This document shows positions 19,907-28,608 of a stretch of 64,000 nucleotides of DNA, one piece after another. The notes beneath the pieces were generated by a model. It worked only from the letters and a program-made list of their open reading frames with translations. It did not search any database and was not told the origin of the DNA. The stretch is taken from contig JAQUAB010000004.1 of the NCBI GenBank assembly GCA_028687475.1, positions 1 to 64,000 of the forward strand, in the 5' to 3' direction. Numbering within the stretch: position 1 is the first letter of the stretch; every line of letters starts with the position of its first letter. This stretch comes from Candidatus Gracilibacteria bacterium. GTDB lineage: Bacteria > Patescibacteriota > Gracilibacteria > BD1-5 > UBA2023. Made by a program: the position numbers and the translations under genes.

Positions 19907-21112
19907 ATGAATTCTCGCATTCTCCTTATATTTGCCTACGCTTTCACTCTTTCACTGGTTGTACAATATTTTTTCTTTCCGAAAGATGCAACAAAAAATA
20001 CTGTAGCAAACCAATGAGTGATACTCCAGGTAGATAAAGAATCTGTAACAATTCCAAATATTCCAAAAGTCGAACTCGTGAATCATTCCACTGGATCCAT
20101 CACGATGAACACGTGTTCTGATATTTCTATCACGATTGATTCTAATCCTCTCAGTGATATTGCAACGGCAGCACCTGATTTTTGTCAGGCAGTCAATGTT
20201 GCTCCTGAACAGAAAAAAACACTCCCGTTCAATGAACTCTATAAGGTATTCGCGAAAGTTTCTGGAAAATATATCATCACTGCGAAGACTCCGTTCGGCG
20301 ACCGAATGGTCTATGTGAATGTGAGTACTCCTGGGATGTTTCGTTCTGCCCTTTCGAGCACTTTCTACGAACCGATTTACAATCTTTTTGTAGCGCTTAT
20401 CACATTTCTTCCTGGTCATTCTCTCGGATGAGCAATCATCATCATCACGCTCATCATCCGCCTGATTCTCCTCGTTCCACAGCACCACATGCTCATGAGT
20501 CAGAAAAAGCTGCAAGTAATTCAACCAAAAATCAAAGAACTCCAAAAAAAATACAAAGATGACCAAGCAAAACTGGGTGTCGAAATGCTCGAGCTCTACA
20601 AGAAGGAAGGAGTCAATCCTATGGGCTCATGTCTCCCTCTCCTTATCCAGATGCCGATCCTCATCGGACTCTATTGGGTTATTTCTGGAGCGAATGATCC
20701 GTCGAATTTTTATCACCTCTACAGTTTCTTTAGTGATTTCGATCCTACAAGTATCAACTCTGCATTTCTCGGACTCAACCTCCAACATGTCGGTGGAACT
20801 ATTGGTCTCATATTTGCCATAACTCTCGGTCTTATCCAGTGGATCCAGGCAAAGCTTTCTTTCGCCTACAATCCTCCAGTGAAGAAAGAATCACAAGAAA
20901 TCGTCGAAAAGAAAGAAGGAGAAGTTCCAGAAATGGCACTTGATCCAGCACTTATGCAAAAAATGATGCTCTATATGTTCCCTATTATGATTGGAGTGAC
21001 TTCATACTTCTTCCCTCTTGGAGTTGGACTCTACTGGTTCATCTGAACAGTATTTGTTATCATCCAGCAATGGTATGTGAACGTGATTTCGAAAAAGAAG
21101 AAATCGCAATAA
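19907..21112 (+). CDS. yidC: Membrane protein insertase YidC/Oxa1
   Basis: 401 residues. N-terminal membrane anchor, a small periplasmic domain (about 45-150), then the conserved Oxa1 core: [75 protein letters not shown] and the final TM ([20 protein letters not shown]). It inserts membrane proteins alone or with Sec. Three in-frame TGA, two inside the core. Preceded by gatC. Confidence 0.93.
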
Positions 21113-21216
21113 TCTTCGAGAGAATGAGTTTTCCTTTTTGGGACAAGGATTCTTTTACTTTGTTTCGAGAAAGAATTACTGAAAAGAAAAATCTCAAACA
21201 GAAAATCTATTTTTGT

Positions 21217-21244
21217 TTGACAACAAGACTCATTTTTATATAAT
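21217..21244 (+). promoter_or_regulatory. Consensus sigma-70 promoter of the rpsT-infC-rpmI-rplT cluster
   Basis: Perfect TTGACA (21217-21222) and TATAAT (21239-21244), spacer 16. The leader (21250-21297) contains a small hairpin TGGC-GTAA-GCCA followed by GGTTTTT. Confidence 0.8.
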
Positions 21245-21297
21245 CCGCGCAACTCATGGCGTAAGCCAGGTTTTTATATTGCTTTTATCTATATACG

Positions 21298-21573
21298 ATG
21301 CCGAACACAAAAACCGCAAAGAAAGCACTCAAGGTGAGTGAAAAAAAGCGTTCTCGTAACCGTCGCTACAACGAACTCACAAAAGAGACCGTTAAAGCGC
21401 TCGAAGCACTTCTCGCAAGTGAGAAAAAAGATGTAAAGAAGATTACAGAAGCGCTTTCTGCTGTCTATTCACGCATTGATACTCTGGAGAAAAAGAATAT
21501 CATTCATGGAAACACTGCAGCTCGCCGTAAGTCTACATTTGCCAAGCTCGTAAAATCAGTAACGACTAAATAA
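21298..21573 (+). CDS. rpsT: Ribosomal protein bS20
   Basis: 91 residues, highly basic, with the S20 pattern PNTKTAKKALKVSEKKRSRN at the start and NIIHGNTAARRKSTFAKLVK near the end. It binds 16S rRNA in the 30S body. No TGA. Followed after 3 bases by infC. Confidence 0.92.
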   Translation: MPNTKTAKKALKVSEKKRSRNRRYNELTKETVKALEALLASEKKDVKKITEALSAVYSRIDTLEKKNIIHGNTAARRKSTFAKLVKSVTTK

Positions 21574-21576
21574 TCC

Positions 21577-22113
21577 ATGAATCGTCCTTTTCCGCAGAAA
21601 AAAAACGAAAAACGCATTAATGATGCGATAATGGCACGTGAAATTATCGTGATAACAGAAACGGGTGAAAATCTCGGGAAAATGTCACGCGATGAAGCTT
21701 TGCAAAAAGCGGAAGAACTCGAACTTGACCTCGTAGAAGTATGAGTCCAGGATGGAACTGTTATGGCGAAAGTGATTGATTATGGAAAGTTTCTCTTCAA
21801 ACAACAAAAACAACAATCACAGAACAAGAGCCAAGCAAAGAAGACGGAAGTAAAGACTATGAAACTCACCTACAAAATAGGTGATCATGATCTCGATATC
21901 CGAAGAAAGCAAGCAGAAAGTTGGGCAAAAGAAGGACATCCAATGAAAATCATTCTTCAACTCCGCGGACGCGAGAATCAATACGAAGACCTCGCTATGG
22001 CGAGAATCAACGAATTCATTGCTTCTCTCGAAGACGTCTACAAAAAAGATGTTGCAGCAAAAATCCTCAAACAAGGAAACAACTTCAACGTCATGCTCTA
22101 TCCAAAGAAATAA
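21577..22113 (+). CDS. infC: Translation initiation factor IF-3
   Basis: 178 residues. The N-domain has KNEKRINDAIMAREIIVITE and ELDLVEVGVQDG (Gly is TGA); the linker start VIDYGKFLFKQQK is conserved; the C-domain has KIGDHDLDIRRKQAESW and RGRENQYEDLAM. IF-3 prevents subunit joining and selects the start codon. The start is a plain ATG rather than the AUU used for autoregulation in enterobacteria. It is followed by rpmI and rplT, the classic IF-3 operon. Confidence 0.95.
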
Positions 22114-22137
22114 CTCTAAAATTTAATTTTCATAATC

Positions 22138-22335
22138 ATGAAACTCAAAACTCTCTCAAGTGCAAAAAAGCGCGTAAAGATCACTGGAACTGGAAAATAT
22201 ATCGTTGGAAAGACTGCAAAGCGTCATCTTCTCAAGGATAAATCTCCTAAAGCAAAAGGACGTGACGCTTATGGACATGTACTTCATGAGACGAATGAAC
22301 TCGCTGCTCGCATTTCTCTTCCATACGGGAAATAA
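22138..22335 (+). CDS. rpmI: Ribosomal protein bL35
   Basis: 65 residues with the L35 pattern KLKTLSSAKKRVKITGTGKY and KTAKRHLLKDKSPKAKGRD. Sits between infC and rplT as usual. No TGA. Confidence 0.94.
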   Translation: MKLKTLSSAKKRVKITGTGKYIVGKTAKRHLLKDKSPKAKGRDAYGHVLHETNELAARISLPYGK

Positions 22336-22379
22336 TCCAATAAGCTCTCACAATTTTATAATCTTATAACTCATATAGT

Positions 22380-22724
22380 ATGACTCGCGTAAAACGTGGT
22401 GTGATGACACACAAAAGACACAAGAACTGGATCAGACTCGCAAAAGGATACCGCCGTATGAACGGAAACGTGTACTCTCGCGTACGCAATGCTGTTATGA
22501 AGGCTGGACAGAATTCATATATCGGACGCAAAGCGAAGAAGCGAAATTTCCGCCGTCTCTGGAATGTTCGTCTCAACAATGCTGTTCGTCCACTCGGTAT
22601 GAACTACTCTACATTCATCCACGCGATGTATGTAAAGCGTGTTGGACTTAACCGAAAGGTTCTCTCCAATCTTGCTATCAGCAATCCTGAAGTATTCGCA
22701 AAAGTCGTTGAATTCGTGAAATAA
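22380..22724 (+). CDS. rplT: Ribosomal protein bL20
   Basis: 114 residues beginning TRVKRGVMTHKRHKNWIRLA, with the central basic helix and GLNRKVLSNLAISNPEVF near the end. L20 nucleates 23S rRNA assembly. No TGA despite eight glycines. A strong terminator follows. Confidence 0.96.
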   Translation: MTRVKRGVMTHKRHKNWIRLAKGYRRMNGNVYSRVRNAVMKAGQNSYIGRKAKKRNFRRLWNVRLNNAVRPLGMNYSTFIHAMYVKRVGLNRKVLSNLAISNPEVFAKVVEFVK

Positions 22725-22743
22725 TTGGATACATTTTTCTCAA

Positions 22744-22769
22744 CAGAGTAACTTTTACTCTGTTTTTTT
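22744..22769 (+). terminator. Terminator of the IF-3 operon
   Basis: Stem CAGAGTAA/TTACTCTG with a three-base loop and seven T. Confidence 0.85.
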
Positions 22770-22783
22770 GTGTGATGCAAACT

Positions 22784-22811
22784 AAAAAAAGACCTCAACG
22801 GTCTTTTTTTA
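22784..22811 (-). terminator. Terminator after rpmE
   Basis: AAAAAAAGACC/GGTCTTTTTTT stem with loop TCAAC; usable in both directions but placed to end rpmE. Confidence 0.75.
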
Positions 22812-22823
22812 GGAACAAATGAA

Positions 22824-23042
22824 CTATTTCTGGAGAGTCTCAGTCTTCTTCTGACGAGCATAGAACTTGTCCATTGAGCTTGTCTTGAGAAGTGTCTTCT
22901 TTCCTGTATAGAATGGATGACATTTAGAACATGTTTCTACACGGATTTCGTCACCCTTGATGGTGCTTCCGCTTTCGAATGTATGTCCGCATGAACAGAT
23001 AATTTTTACCTGTTTCCACTCTGGATGAATACCAGTTTTCAT
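22824..23042 (-). CDS. rpmE: Ribosomal protein bL31 (zinc-binding form)
   Basis: 72 residues: [20 protein letters not shown], with CSC and [13 protein letters not shown] giving the four-Cys zinc site of C+ L31 proteins. No TGA. Convergent with rplT. Confidence 0.94.
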   Translation of the reverse strand: MKTGIHPEWKQVKIICSCGHTFESGSTIKGDEIRVETCSKCHPFYTGKKTLLKTSSMDKFYARQKKTETLQK

Positions 23043-23208
23043 AAGAGAAATGGGTTAAGAGTAATTGCGAATCGCTCAATCTGATAATTCAGAAAGGTAC
23101 GAATGCCTCTTTCTCGCTTTTTAGTGGCGAAGGAGAAAACCATGAGTTAATAACTCAAAACTATAAACTTCTGGAATTTATAATTTTTAATTATTAATTC
23201 TTTATTTT

Positions 23209-23293
23209 TGGTGCCCAGGAAGGGACTTGAACCCTTACACCTCGCGGCAACGGCTTCTAAGACCGTCATGTCTACCAATTCCATCACCTGGGC
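23209..23293 (-). tRNA. tRNA-Leu(UAG)
   Basis: Acceptor GCCCAGG/CCTGGGC, anticodon stem ACGGT/GCCGT around CTTAGAA (anticodon TAG), long variable arm, CCA encoded. Unlike the other tRNA-Leu genes here it has no tRNA-like leader upstream. Confidence 0.93.
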
Positions 23294-23309
23294 GAATCAT
23301 ATCTTTCGA

Positions 23310-23386
23310 TGGGCAAATACAAATCCAAGATCCAAAATAGAAAATCCAATATACCTTGAATCTTGAATTCTGAATCTTGGATTCTT
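23310..23386. repeat. Inverted repeat with TTGAATC-type heptamers between tRNA genes
   Basis: AATCCAAGAT and ATCTTGGATT form the arms; the middle contains CTTGAATCTTGAATTC. The heptamer resembles the one repeated inside fmt (about 8429-8453). Confidence 0.45.
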
Positions 23387-23396
23387 TATTTTTATA

Positions 23397-23481
23397 TGGT
23401 GGGCCGGGTAGGATTCGAACCTACGAAGTCGTAGACAAAGGATTTACAGTCCTCCCCATTTGACCGCTCTGGAACCGACCC
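23397..23481 (-). tRNA. tRNA-Tyr(GUA)
   Basis: Acceptor GGGTCGG with matching 3' strand, anticodon loop CTGTAAA (GTA), long variable arm as expected for bacterial tRNA-Tyr, CCA encoded. Confidence 0.92.
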
Positions 23482-23566
23482 ATATAAACGAAAAACTAAC
23501 AGTGAATAACTAAAAGTTTACCGCTCCTAATTATTATCTATTAGTTTTTGGTTATTCATTATCAAG

Positions 23567-23642
23567 TGGAGCCACCAATCAGACTTGAACTGATGACCGT
23601 CGGTTTACAAAACCGATGCTCTACCAACTGAGCTATGGTGGC
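23567..23642 (-). tRNA. tRNA-Thr(UGU)
   Basis: Acceptor GCCACCA/TGGTGGC, anticodon stem TCGGT/ACCGA around TTTGTAA (TGT), T-loop GTTCAAGTC, discriminator U, CCA encoded. Confidence 0.92.
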
Positions 23643-23759
23643 ACGTGAGCGAGATTGTATAAAAAATGATGTTCTTGTCAAAAAATTTTACAACTTTTTT
23701 TCTTGAATTCACAAACGACATCTATACACTCGTTTGAGATACTCTTTTATAATGATGCC

Positions 23760-24215
23760 ATGATAACGATTCTTGCGGTTACAGACGGATTCAAGCATTT
23801 TGGTGAACCTATATCAGAATATGGAAAACGCCTCGGGAAACATATCAATCTCAAGCCTCTCAAGCCCATTTCGCATACGAATCCAGAATATATCAAGATA
23901 AAAGAAACTGCTATCATCAAGGAATCCCTCCAGAAACTCTCTGGAACGGTCATATTGCTCGATGAGCGCGGAAAAGGGATGAATACTCGGGACTTCGCAG
24001 AAATGCTCGAAAATGGACGAAATCAGAGCGAAAACTTCATATTCATTATCGGTGGAAGCTACGGCGTGGATCTGGAGCTTTTTACAGAGATTCCTCACAA
24101 GACGCTTCGGATTTCCGACTTTGTCATGCCGCATTCTCTCGCCCTTCTCGTTCTCATAGAGCAAATCTACCGCGCACATGAGATTATGAAGGGAAGTGGG
24201 TATCATCACGTTTAA
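23760..24215 (+). CDS. rlmH: 23S rRNA pseudouridine-1915 N3-methyltransferase RlmH
   Basis: 151 residues, full length for this SPOUT enzyme. LDERGKGMNTRDFAEML and FIIGGSYGVD form the SAM-binding trefoil knot, and the C-terminal EQIYRAHEIMKGSGYHH is the RlmH ending. It methylates the helix 69 pseudouridine of 23S rRNA. The ATG at 23760 gives the usual MITILAVT start. No TGA used. A hairpin terminator follows. Confidence 0.93.
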   Translation: MITILAVTDGFKHFGEPISEYGKRLGKHINLKPLKPISHTNPEYIKIKETAIIKESLQKLSGTVILLDERGKGMNTRDFAEMLENGRNQSENFIFIIGGSYGVDLELFTEIPHKTLRISDFVMPHSLALLVLIEQIYRAHEIMKGSGYHHV

Positions 24216-24218
24216 TAT

Positions 24219-24250
24219 ATTCGCTTCTTATTGTAAAATAGAAGCGAATT
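24219..24250 (+). terminator. Terminator after rlmH
   Basis: Ten-base stem ATTCGCTTCT/AGAAGCGAAT followed by a T-rich tract. Confidence 0.75.
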
Positions 24251-24273
24251 CTTTCTTCTGAAAAAGAAATACT

Positions 24274-24529
24274 AAAAAACCCGCGACTGTGGGTACAGCG
24301 CGGATTCAAGATTGGATGCCTTTGGTCACTCGCTGTGAGTTCTTAAAAAAATGAACTCGGGAGGACACGAAAGGTCAGTTGGTGAGGTACTCAACCTCGT
24401 AGACAAAATGTCTAGCCCAACTGACCTTTCGACGGAATTTTGAGTGGGCTGTCGAGCCACTTTTTGCCCGGTGAGGGCCCATATCCTTCCAACTCATTGA
24501 ATGAGAAAGATATGAGCCATCACCAGTGT
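24274..24529 (-). ncRNA. Candidate structured non-coding RNA of unknown family
   Basis: About 256 bases with no gene on either strand but very regular pairing, read on the minus strand. From 5' to 3': a long hairpin CTGGTGA...TCACCGG continuing through CATATC/GATATG with the cap CTCATTCAATGAG; a hairpin AGTGG/CCACT; a 13-base stem AAAGGTCAGTTGG/CCAACTGACCTTT that opens into two hairpins (TAGACA/TGTCTA and GAGGT/ACCTC), a three-way junction; hairpin GAGTTC/GAACTC; then terminator CCGCG-CTGT-ACCC-ACAG-TCGCGG followed by T6. It has its own promoter. I could not match it to RNase P RNA, SRP RNA, tmRNA or 6S RNA by their conserved motifs. Confidence 0.6.
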
Positions 24530-24535
24530 TTTTTG

Positions 24536-24563
24536 ATTCTATTTTTGTATCGGTATACAAGAA
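24536..24563 (-). promoter_or_regulatory. Promoter of the candidate ncRNA
   Basis: On the minus strand TTCTTG (24563-24558) and TAGAAT (24541-24536), spacer 16, placing the start of transcription near 24529. Confidence 0.45.
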
Positions 24564-24585
24564 TTTGCTCTTTTTGTATTTTGAT

Positions 24586-24762
24586 ATGAAAATTTGATGA
24601 ATCTTTGTTTTGGTATTTATAGCAGGAAGATTCTTTGAGGAAGATTTCCTATTATCGGTCAGTCAGGTCTTGTTAAGTATCATTCTCTTTCGAGAAGACA
24701 TAGGCAGTATATCAGTATTTCGAAAAGTCGACGAGTTCATAGATATTGCCATTCTATGATAA
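24586..24762 (+). CDS. Small hypothetical protein
   Basis: 58 codons, readable only with TGA = Gly (MKIGGIFVLVFIAG start). One hydrophobic stretch is followed by a charged region (LFREDIGSISVFRKVDEF). Divergent from the ncRNA. No family and weak support beyond protein-like composition. Confidence 0.35.
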
Positions 24763-25049
24763 ATATTTATAGTTAATACAGAATACTTGAGTAATCCTTT
24801 CCCAGCATCAATACTCATTCATATAAAAATATGTACAGTTATTGAACCATTATTGTATAAAATATGTGTCTCTGTATAGTATGTGTATACACTTTTATCG
24901 CATTGGAAAGCGGATATTTCAGGAGATTACTATGAAAATTCTTCGAAAAAAATCTCCCCATGCACGAGGAGAGATTGTACCACTATATATTGTGGTATGG
25001 ATGATTTTTTCTTATTGGAACTGTATTATACACGTATACAATCCATTAT
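24763..25049. other. Intergenic region without a convincing gene
   Basis: AT-rich, with an RsmE-side terminator on the minus strand near 24950-24976 (stem TCTCC/GGAGA, T7). A plus-strand frame (24842-25105) overlaps the end of rsmE out of frame and is discounted. Confidence 0.5.
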
Positions 25050-25742
25050 TTACTGATTCAGAAGAGCAAAAGCGGCTACTACCCCTGCCGTCTCCGTTCT
25101 CATGACTCGTTCAGAAAAATGAGCAAATATGAAACCACTTCATATCATTTCTTGTCTTTCTTCCTCTGACCAGCCACCTTCGGGTCCTACCCAGAGTCCT
25201 ATATCTTGTATATCAGAGAATTCTCATAATCTCTTTTGTTCTCAGAGAGTATCGAGAACCATATGGATTCATGACTCTGGAAGAGCTCCTTTCTTTTCGA
25301 GAAAGTGAATCTCTGGCAATACTAATCCCCCGCACTGTTCCACTGCTTCCCGAGCAATCGCATGGAAACGTGCAATTTTCGAATCTGATAGTACCAGTTT
25401 CTGGGACCGATCCGAACGAAAAAATATAAACTTCTTAATTCCTATCTCAACTCATTTCTGGAGAATATACTCGATTTTCTCGATCTTATTCGGAAGCGCC
25501 TGATAGAGTACTACTGACTTGGTGGCTTCTGTCTTGGGAAATGTACGAGCAATTCCCTTGAGAGAAATTGATTTCTTCTCGATAGCGACAATCTCGTACT
25601 CTGTCTCAGAACCATCACCATCGAAGAGAATCACGTGATCACCTGTTTGGAATCGAAGAACACGAGAGAACTGATGGATAATATCAGCATCTGTGAGGAC
25701 AACATCGATCGAGAGTGGAAATGGAACAAAAAAACGCTGCAT
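25050..25742 (-). CDS. rsmE: 16S rRNA m3U1498 methyltransferase RsmE
   Basis: 230 residues with five in-frame TGA. The N-terminal PUA-like part has RVLRFQTGDHVILFDGDG. The SPOUT part has ALPNKIEKIEYILQKGVEIG, the signature VGPEGGWSEEE and the ending RVMRTETAGVVAAFALL. Under the standard code only the first 96 residues remain. It methylates U1498 in the 30S decoding region. The next gene upstream on this strand ends 5 bases before the start. Confidence 0.95.
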
Positions 25743-25747
25743 ACTAT

Positions 25748-26272
25748 TTACTGTTTTAGAAATTCATAGATATCACGGGGAAGGAGGAGAAAATCGAGCA
25801 CCATACGCCCCAAGAGAAAAAGGAGAAATACAGACCCCTGAGTGAATCCATAAGCAAAACCTGCTATATCGACAAAAATATTTTCACCGAGTTTCTGTTT
25901 CTCGAGATAACGAGCCAGGGCATTCTGAGAAAGCGGAAGTGAATCGGGAGGAATAAAATACTGATCAAGATCTTTTTCTTCGAGTATTTGTTCTTCTTGT
26001 ATAGCATCAAGCGCCTTATGATAGGTGTCAATGCTAATATCTCCTTGTTCGAGCGCCTGCCGCATATCTTCTTTTAGAAGAGAAAGGGAACGACCCGTCT
26101 CGATGCGACGCTTGAGTTCGAATACATCAAGTTTCTTCTTTGTATAGACCTTTTCTTTACTCATCTCGAATTCCTCTTTTTTCTTTTCTACAACCATCTT
26201 CTCTTGTTCTTGTTTCTCACGGATGCGATTGCGCGCTTCATTGTACGCTCCTGGATTTTCTTGCATGGACAA
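25748..26272 (-). CDS. Hypothetical protein: charged coiled coil with C-terminal hydrophobic segment
   Basis: 174 residues. Residues about 10-75 are dense in Lys/Glu and form a probable coiled coil (NRIREKQEQEKMVVEKKKEE). The end has a hydrophobic region FTQGSVFLLFLLGRMVLDFL. No TGA. Co-oriented 5 bases upstream of rsmE. Not recognised. Confidence 0.6.
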   Translation of the reverse strand: MSMQENPGAYNEARNRIREKQEQEKMVVEKKKEEFEMSKEKVYTKKKLDVFELKRRIETGRSLSLLKEDMRQALEQGDISIDTYHKALDAIQEEQILEEKDLDQYFIPPDSLPLSQNALARYLEKQKLGENIFVDIAGFAYGFTQGSVFLLFLLGRMVLDFLLLPRDIYEFLKQ

Positions 26273-26348
26273 AGTATAGTGAGAAACGCTAATAGTTCAA
26301 CTACTTGCTCCGAATTTTTAATTATTAATTTTTAATTCTTCATTTCTC

Positions 26349-27761
26349 TTACATCCCCTCCATCTCCATCGCAATCAATACATTCATCTCAGCAGCGTAT
26401 TCAAGCGGAAGTTCCTTCATGAGTGGTGAGACGAACCCTCGGACAATGAGTGTCTTGGCTTCATCTTCAGGAATCCCTCGAGACATGAGATAGAAAAGTT
26501 CTTCTTCTCCAATTTTTCCGACACTTGCCTCATGTGCTACGAGTGCATCATCCGTCGCTACACGAATATCAGGAATCGTATCTGAACGAGAGATACTATC
26601 GAGAATGAGTCCATCACAGTCAACCTTCGACACAGCGCCGACAGCTGATTTCTTGATATCTACAAGTCCACGATATATCGACACACCACCATTCTTCGAC
26701 AAAGACTTCGAGATGACTTCACTCGACGTATTGCGTCCGATATGGATCACCTTGGCTCCGGTATCTGTCTGTTGTCCAGCATTCGCGAATGCGATACCGA
26801 AGTGGAGTGCCTTGCTCTCTTCTCACTTCAAGATAGAACACGGATAGAGCATCGTCACACCTGATCCAAGATTACCACCGACCCATTCTATGGATCCATA
26901 TGAATCCACAATTGCACGTTTTGTATTGAGATTATAAGTATCGATAGACCAGTTTTCCACGCTACTATAGCGCATTTTTGCGTGTTTTCCGACGTATATC
27001 TCGACACATCCAGCATGGAGACTGGCAGTTCCATACTTCGGAGCACTACATCCTTCGATATAGTGAGCCTCTGCTTCGTCTTCGAGGATGATGAGTGTAT
27101 GCTCGAATTGTCCTCCCGCCTTCATATTCATACGGAAATATGCTTGCAGTGGATCAGATACTTTCACCCCTTTCGGAATGTAGAGAAATGTTCCTCCGCT
27201 CCACACCGCACCATGAAGTGCCACGAACATATGGTCAGTCGATGGAACCGCGCGCATAAAGTGTTTTCGGACAACTTCTTCATGTTCATGAATCGCGACT
27301 GACATATCCTCGAAAATCACTCACTGTGCCTTGAGTTCTTCACGGAGGTTATGATATACCACTTCACTATCGTATTGTGCTCCCACTCCAGCAAGCACTT
27401 TCCGTTCTGCCTCAGGGATACCGAGCCGATCGAATGTCTTCTTGATAGCATCTGGAACATCATCCCATGACTTCTGATCTCCAGCACCTTCTGGTTTCCC
27501 GAAATAATAAATACTCTCGAGATCCAGCGCTTCAAGCGATGGTCACCATGTCGGCTTCTTCATAGAACGAAATATCTCCAGCGACTTCAGTCGATGTTCG
27601 AGCATCCATTCTGGTTCTTTTCCTGATGCGGATATCTGACGAATGAGTTCATCGCTGAGTCCCATTTTCGCCATCTCGGAATACGCAACAACATCGCTCG
27701 TATCGAGTGTCGAACGTGATATATCGCCAAATGCCTTGATGTCGTCTTGTTGTGTAGTCAT
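26349..27761 (-). CDS. sufB: Fe-S cluster assembly scaffold SufB
   Basis: 470 residues, typical length, with three TGA. SufB features: start region SEMAKMGLSDELIRQIS and EPEWMLEHRLKSLEIF, then VGAQYDSEVVYHNLREELK, the beta-helix core (TDHMFVALHGAVWSGGTFLY, IPKGVKVSDPLQAYFRMN) and the end ISRGIPEDEAKTLIVRGF-like segment. SufB with SufC and SufD builds [4Fe-4S] clusters. The start follows the sufC stop by 2 bases. Confidence 0.96.
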
Positions 27762-27763
27762 AA

Positions 27764-28492
27764 TTAGAATCCTCTTTCTCGTACTTCCTGTATCAACTCC
27801 TGTCCGCCATGTCGATCTATTGTTCCTGACTTCATGATAATTACCTTGTCGACACTGACCGTATCGAGGAGATGGAAGTTATGAGAAATAACAATACAGA
27901 TCTTCCCTTCATTGCGCCATGTGTCGATTTTTTTCGAGAGAATATCGAGCGCTCCGATATCGAGCCCAGCGTCGATCTCATCGAGCACAATGCATGTTGG
28001 TTCGAGAAGTGCTATCTGAAGCATCTCGATACGGCGTTTTTCTCCACCAGAGAATCCTACATAGAGATCTCTATCGAGAAATACTGGTTCAATACCATAT
28101 TCTGGAAGAAGTTTCTCCACCATACGACGAAATACGAATCCTGATGGAGCTTTTGATCCTGGATTTTTCTCAGTGAAGTGCTTCGTGTAGATGGTTCGGA
28201 GGTATTCGATGAGCCGAATCCCTGGAATCTCTGGAACATTCTGGAATGAGAGATACATACCTGCCTTCGCGATCATATCTGGAGAGAGTCATTGTACAGC
28301 ACAATCACTATACATAGCATTCCCTCTTGTTACGTATTTCGGATGACCAAAAAGCCCAAAAGCAAGTGATGATTTCCCACTCCCATTCTCCCCGAGAATC
28401 GCATAAATATTCCCTGATTCGAAGGTATAATTCAGTTCGCGGATGATAGACTTTTCCCCTACAGATACGGAGAAATCGATGAGTGATAACAT
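27764..28492 (-). CDS. sufC: Suf complex ATPase SufC
   Basis: 242 residues. Walker A LGENGSGKSS, SufC-type signature VGFSGGEKRRIEMLQ, Walker B CIVLDEIDAGLD and H-loop VISHNFHLLD. One TGA near residue 68 (VQ-G-LSPDMI). Immediately upstream of sufB. SufC drives conformational changes in the SufBCD scaffold. Confidence 0.96.
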
Positions 28493-28544
28493 GCCGACAT
28501 AATAAGAATCATTCTCAAAAAATCAAAAGAAAATCCAACAACAC

Positions 28545-28569
28545 AAAACCCCTCCGATAAAGGAGGGGT
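28545..28569 (-). terminator. Terminator of the S-layer-like gene
   Basis: Stem ACCCCTCC/GGAGGGGT with a six-base loop followed on the minus strand by TTTT. Confidence 0.85.
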
Positions 28570-28608
28570 CAAGTGAGTTGTCAGAATCCAATCCCCGAAG
28601 GGAGAGAA

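Noticed and set aside
24274-24529. RNase P RNA, SRP RNA, tmRNA or 6S RNA
   Set aside because: The P4 motif of RNase P, the SRP GGAAG tetraloop domain, a tRNA-like end of tmRNA and the end-to-end pairing of 6S RNA are all missing.
24842-25105. Plus-strand open frame of 87 codons
   Set aside because: It overlaps the true rsmE 3' end on the other strand, which encodes the conserved ERVMRTETAGV ending, and its product has no protein-like pattern.
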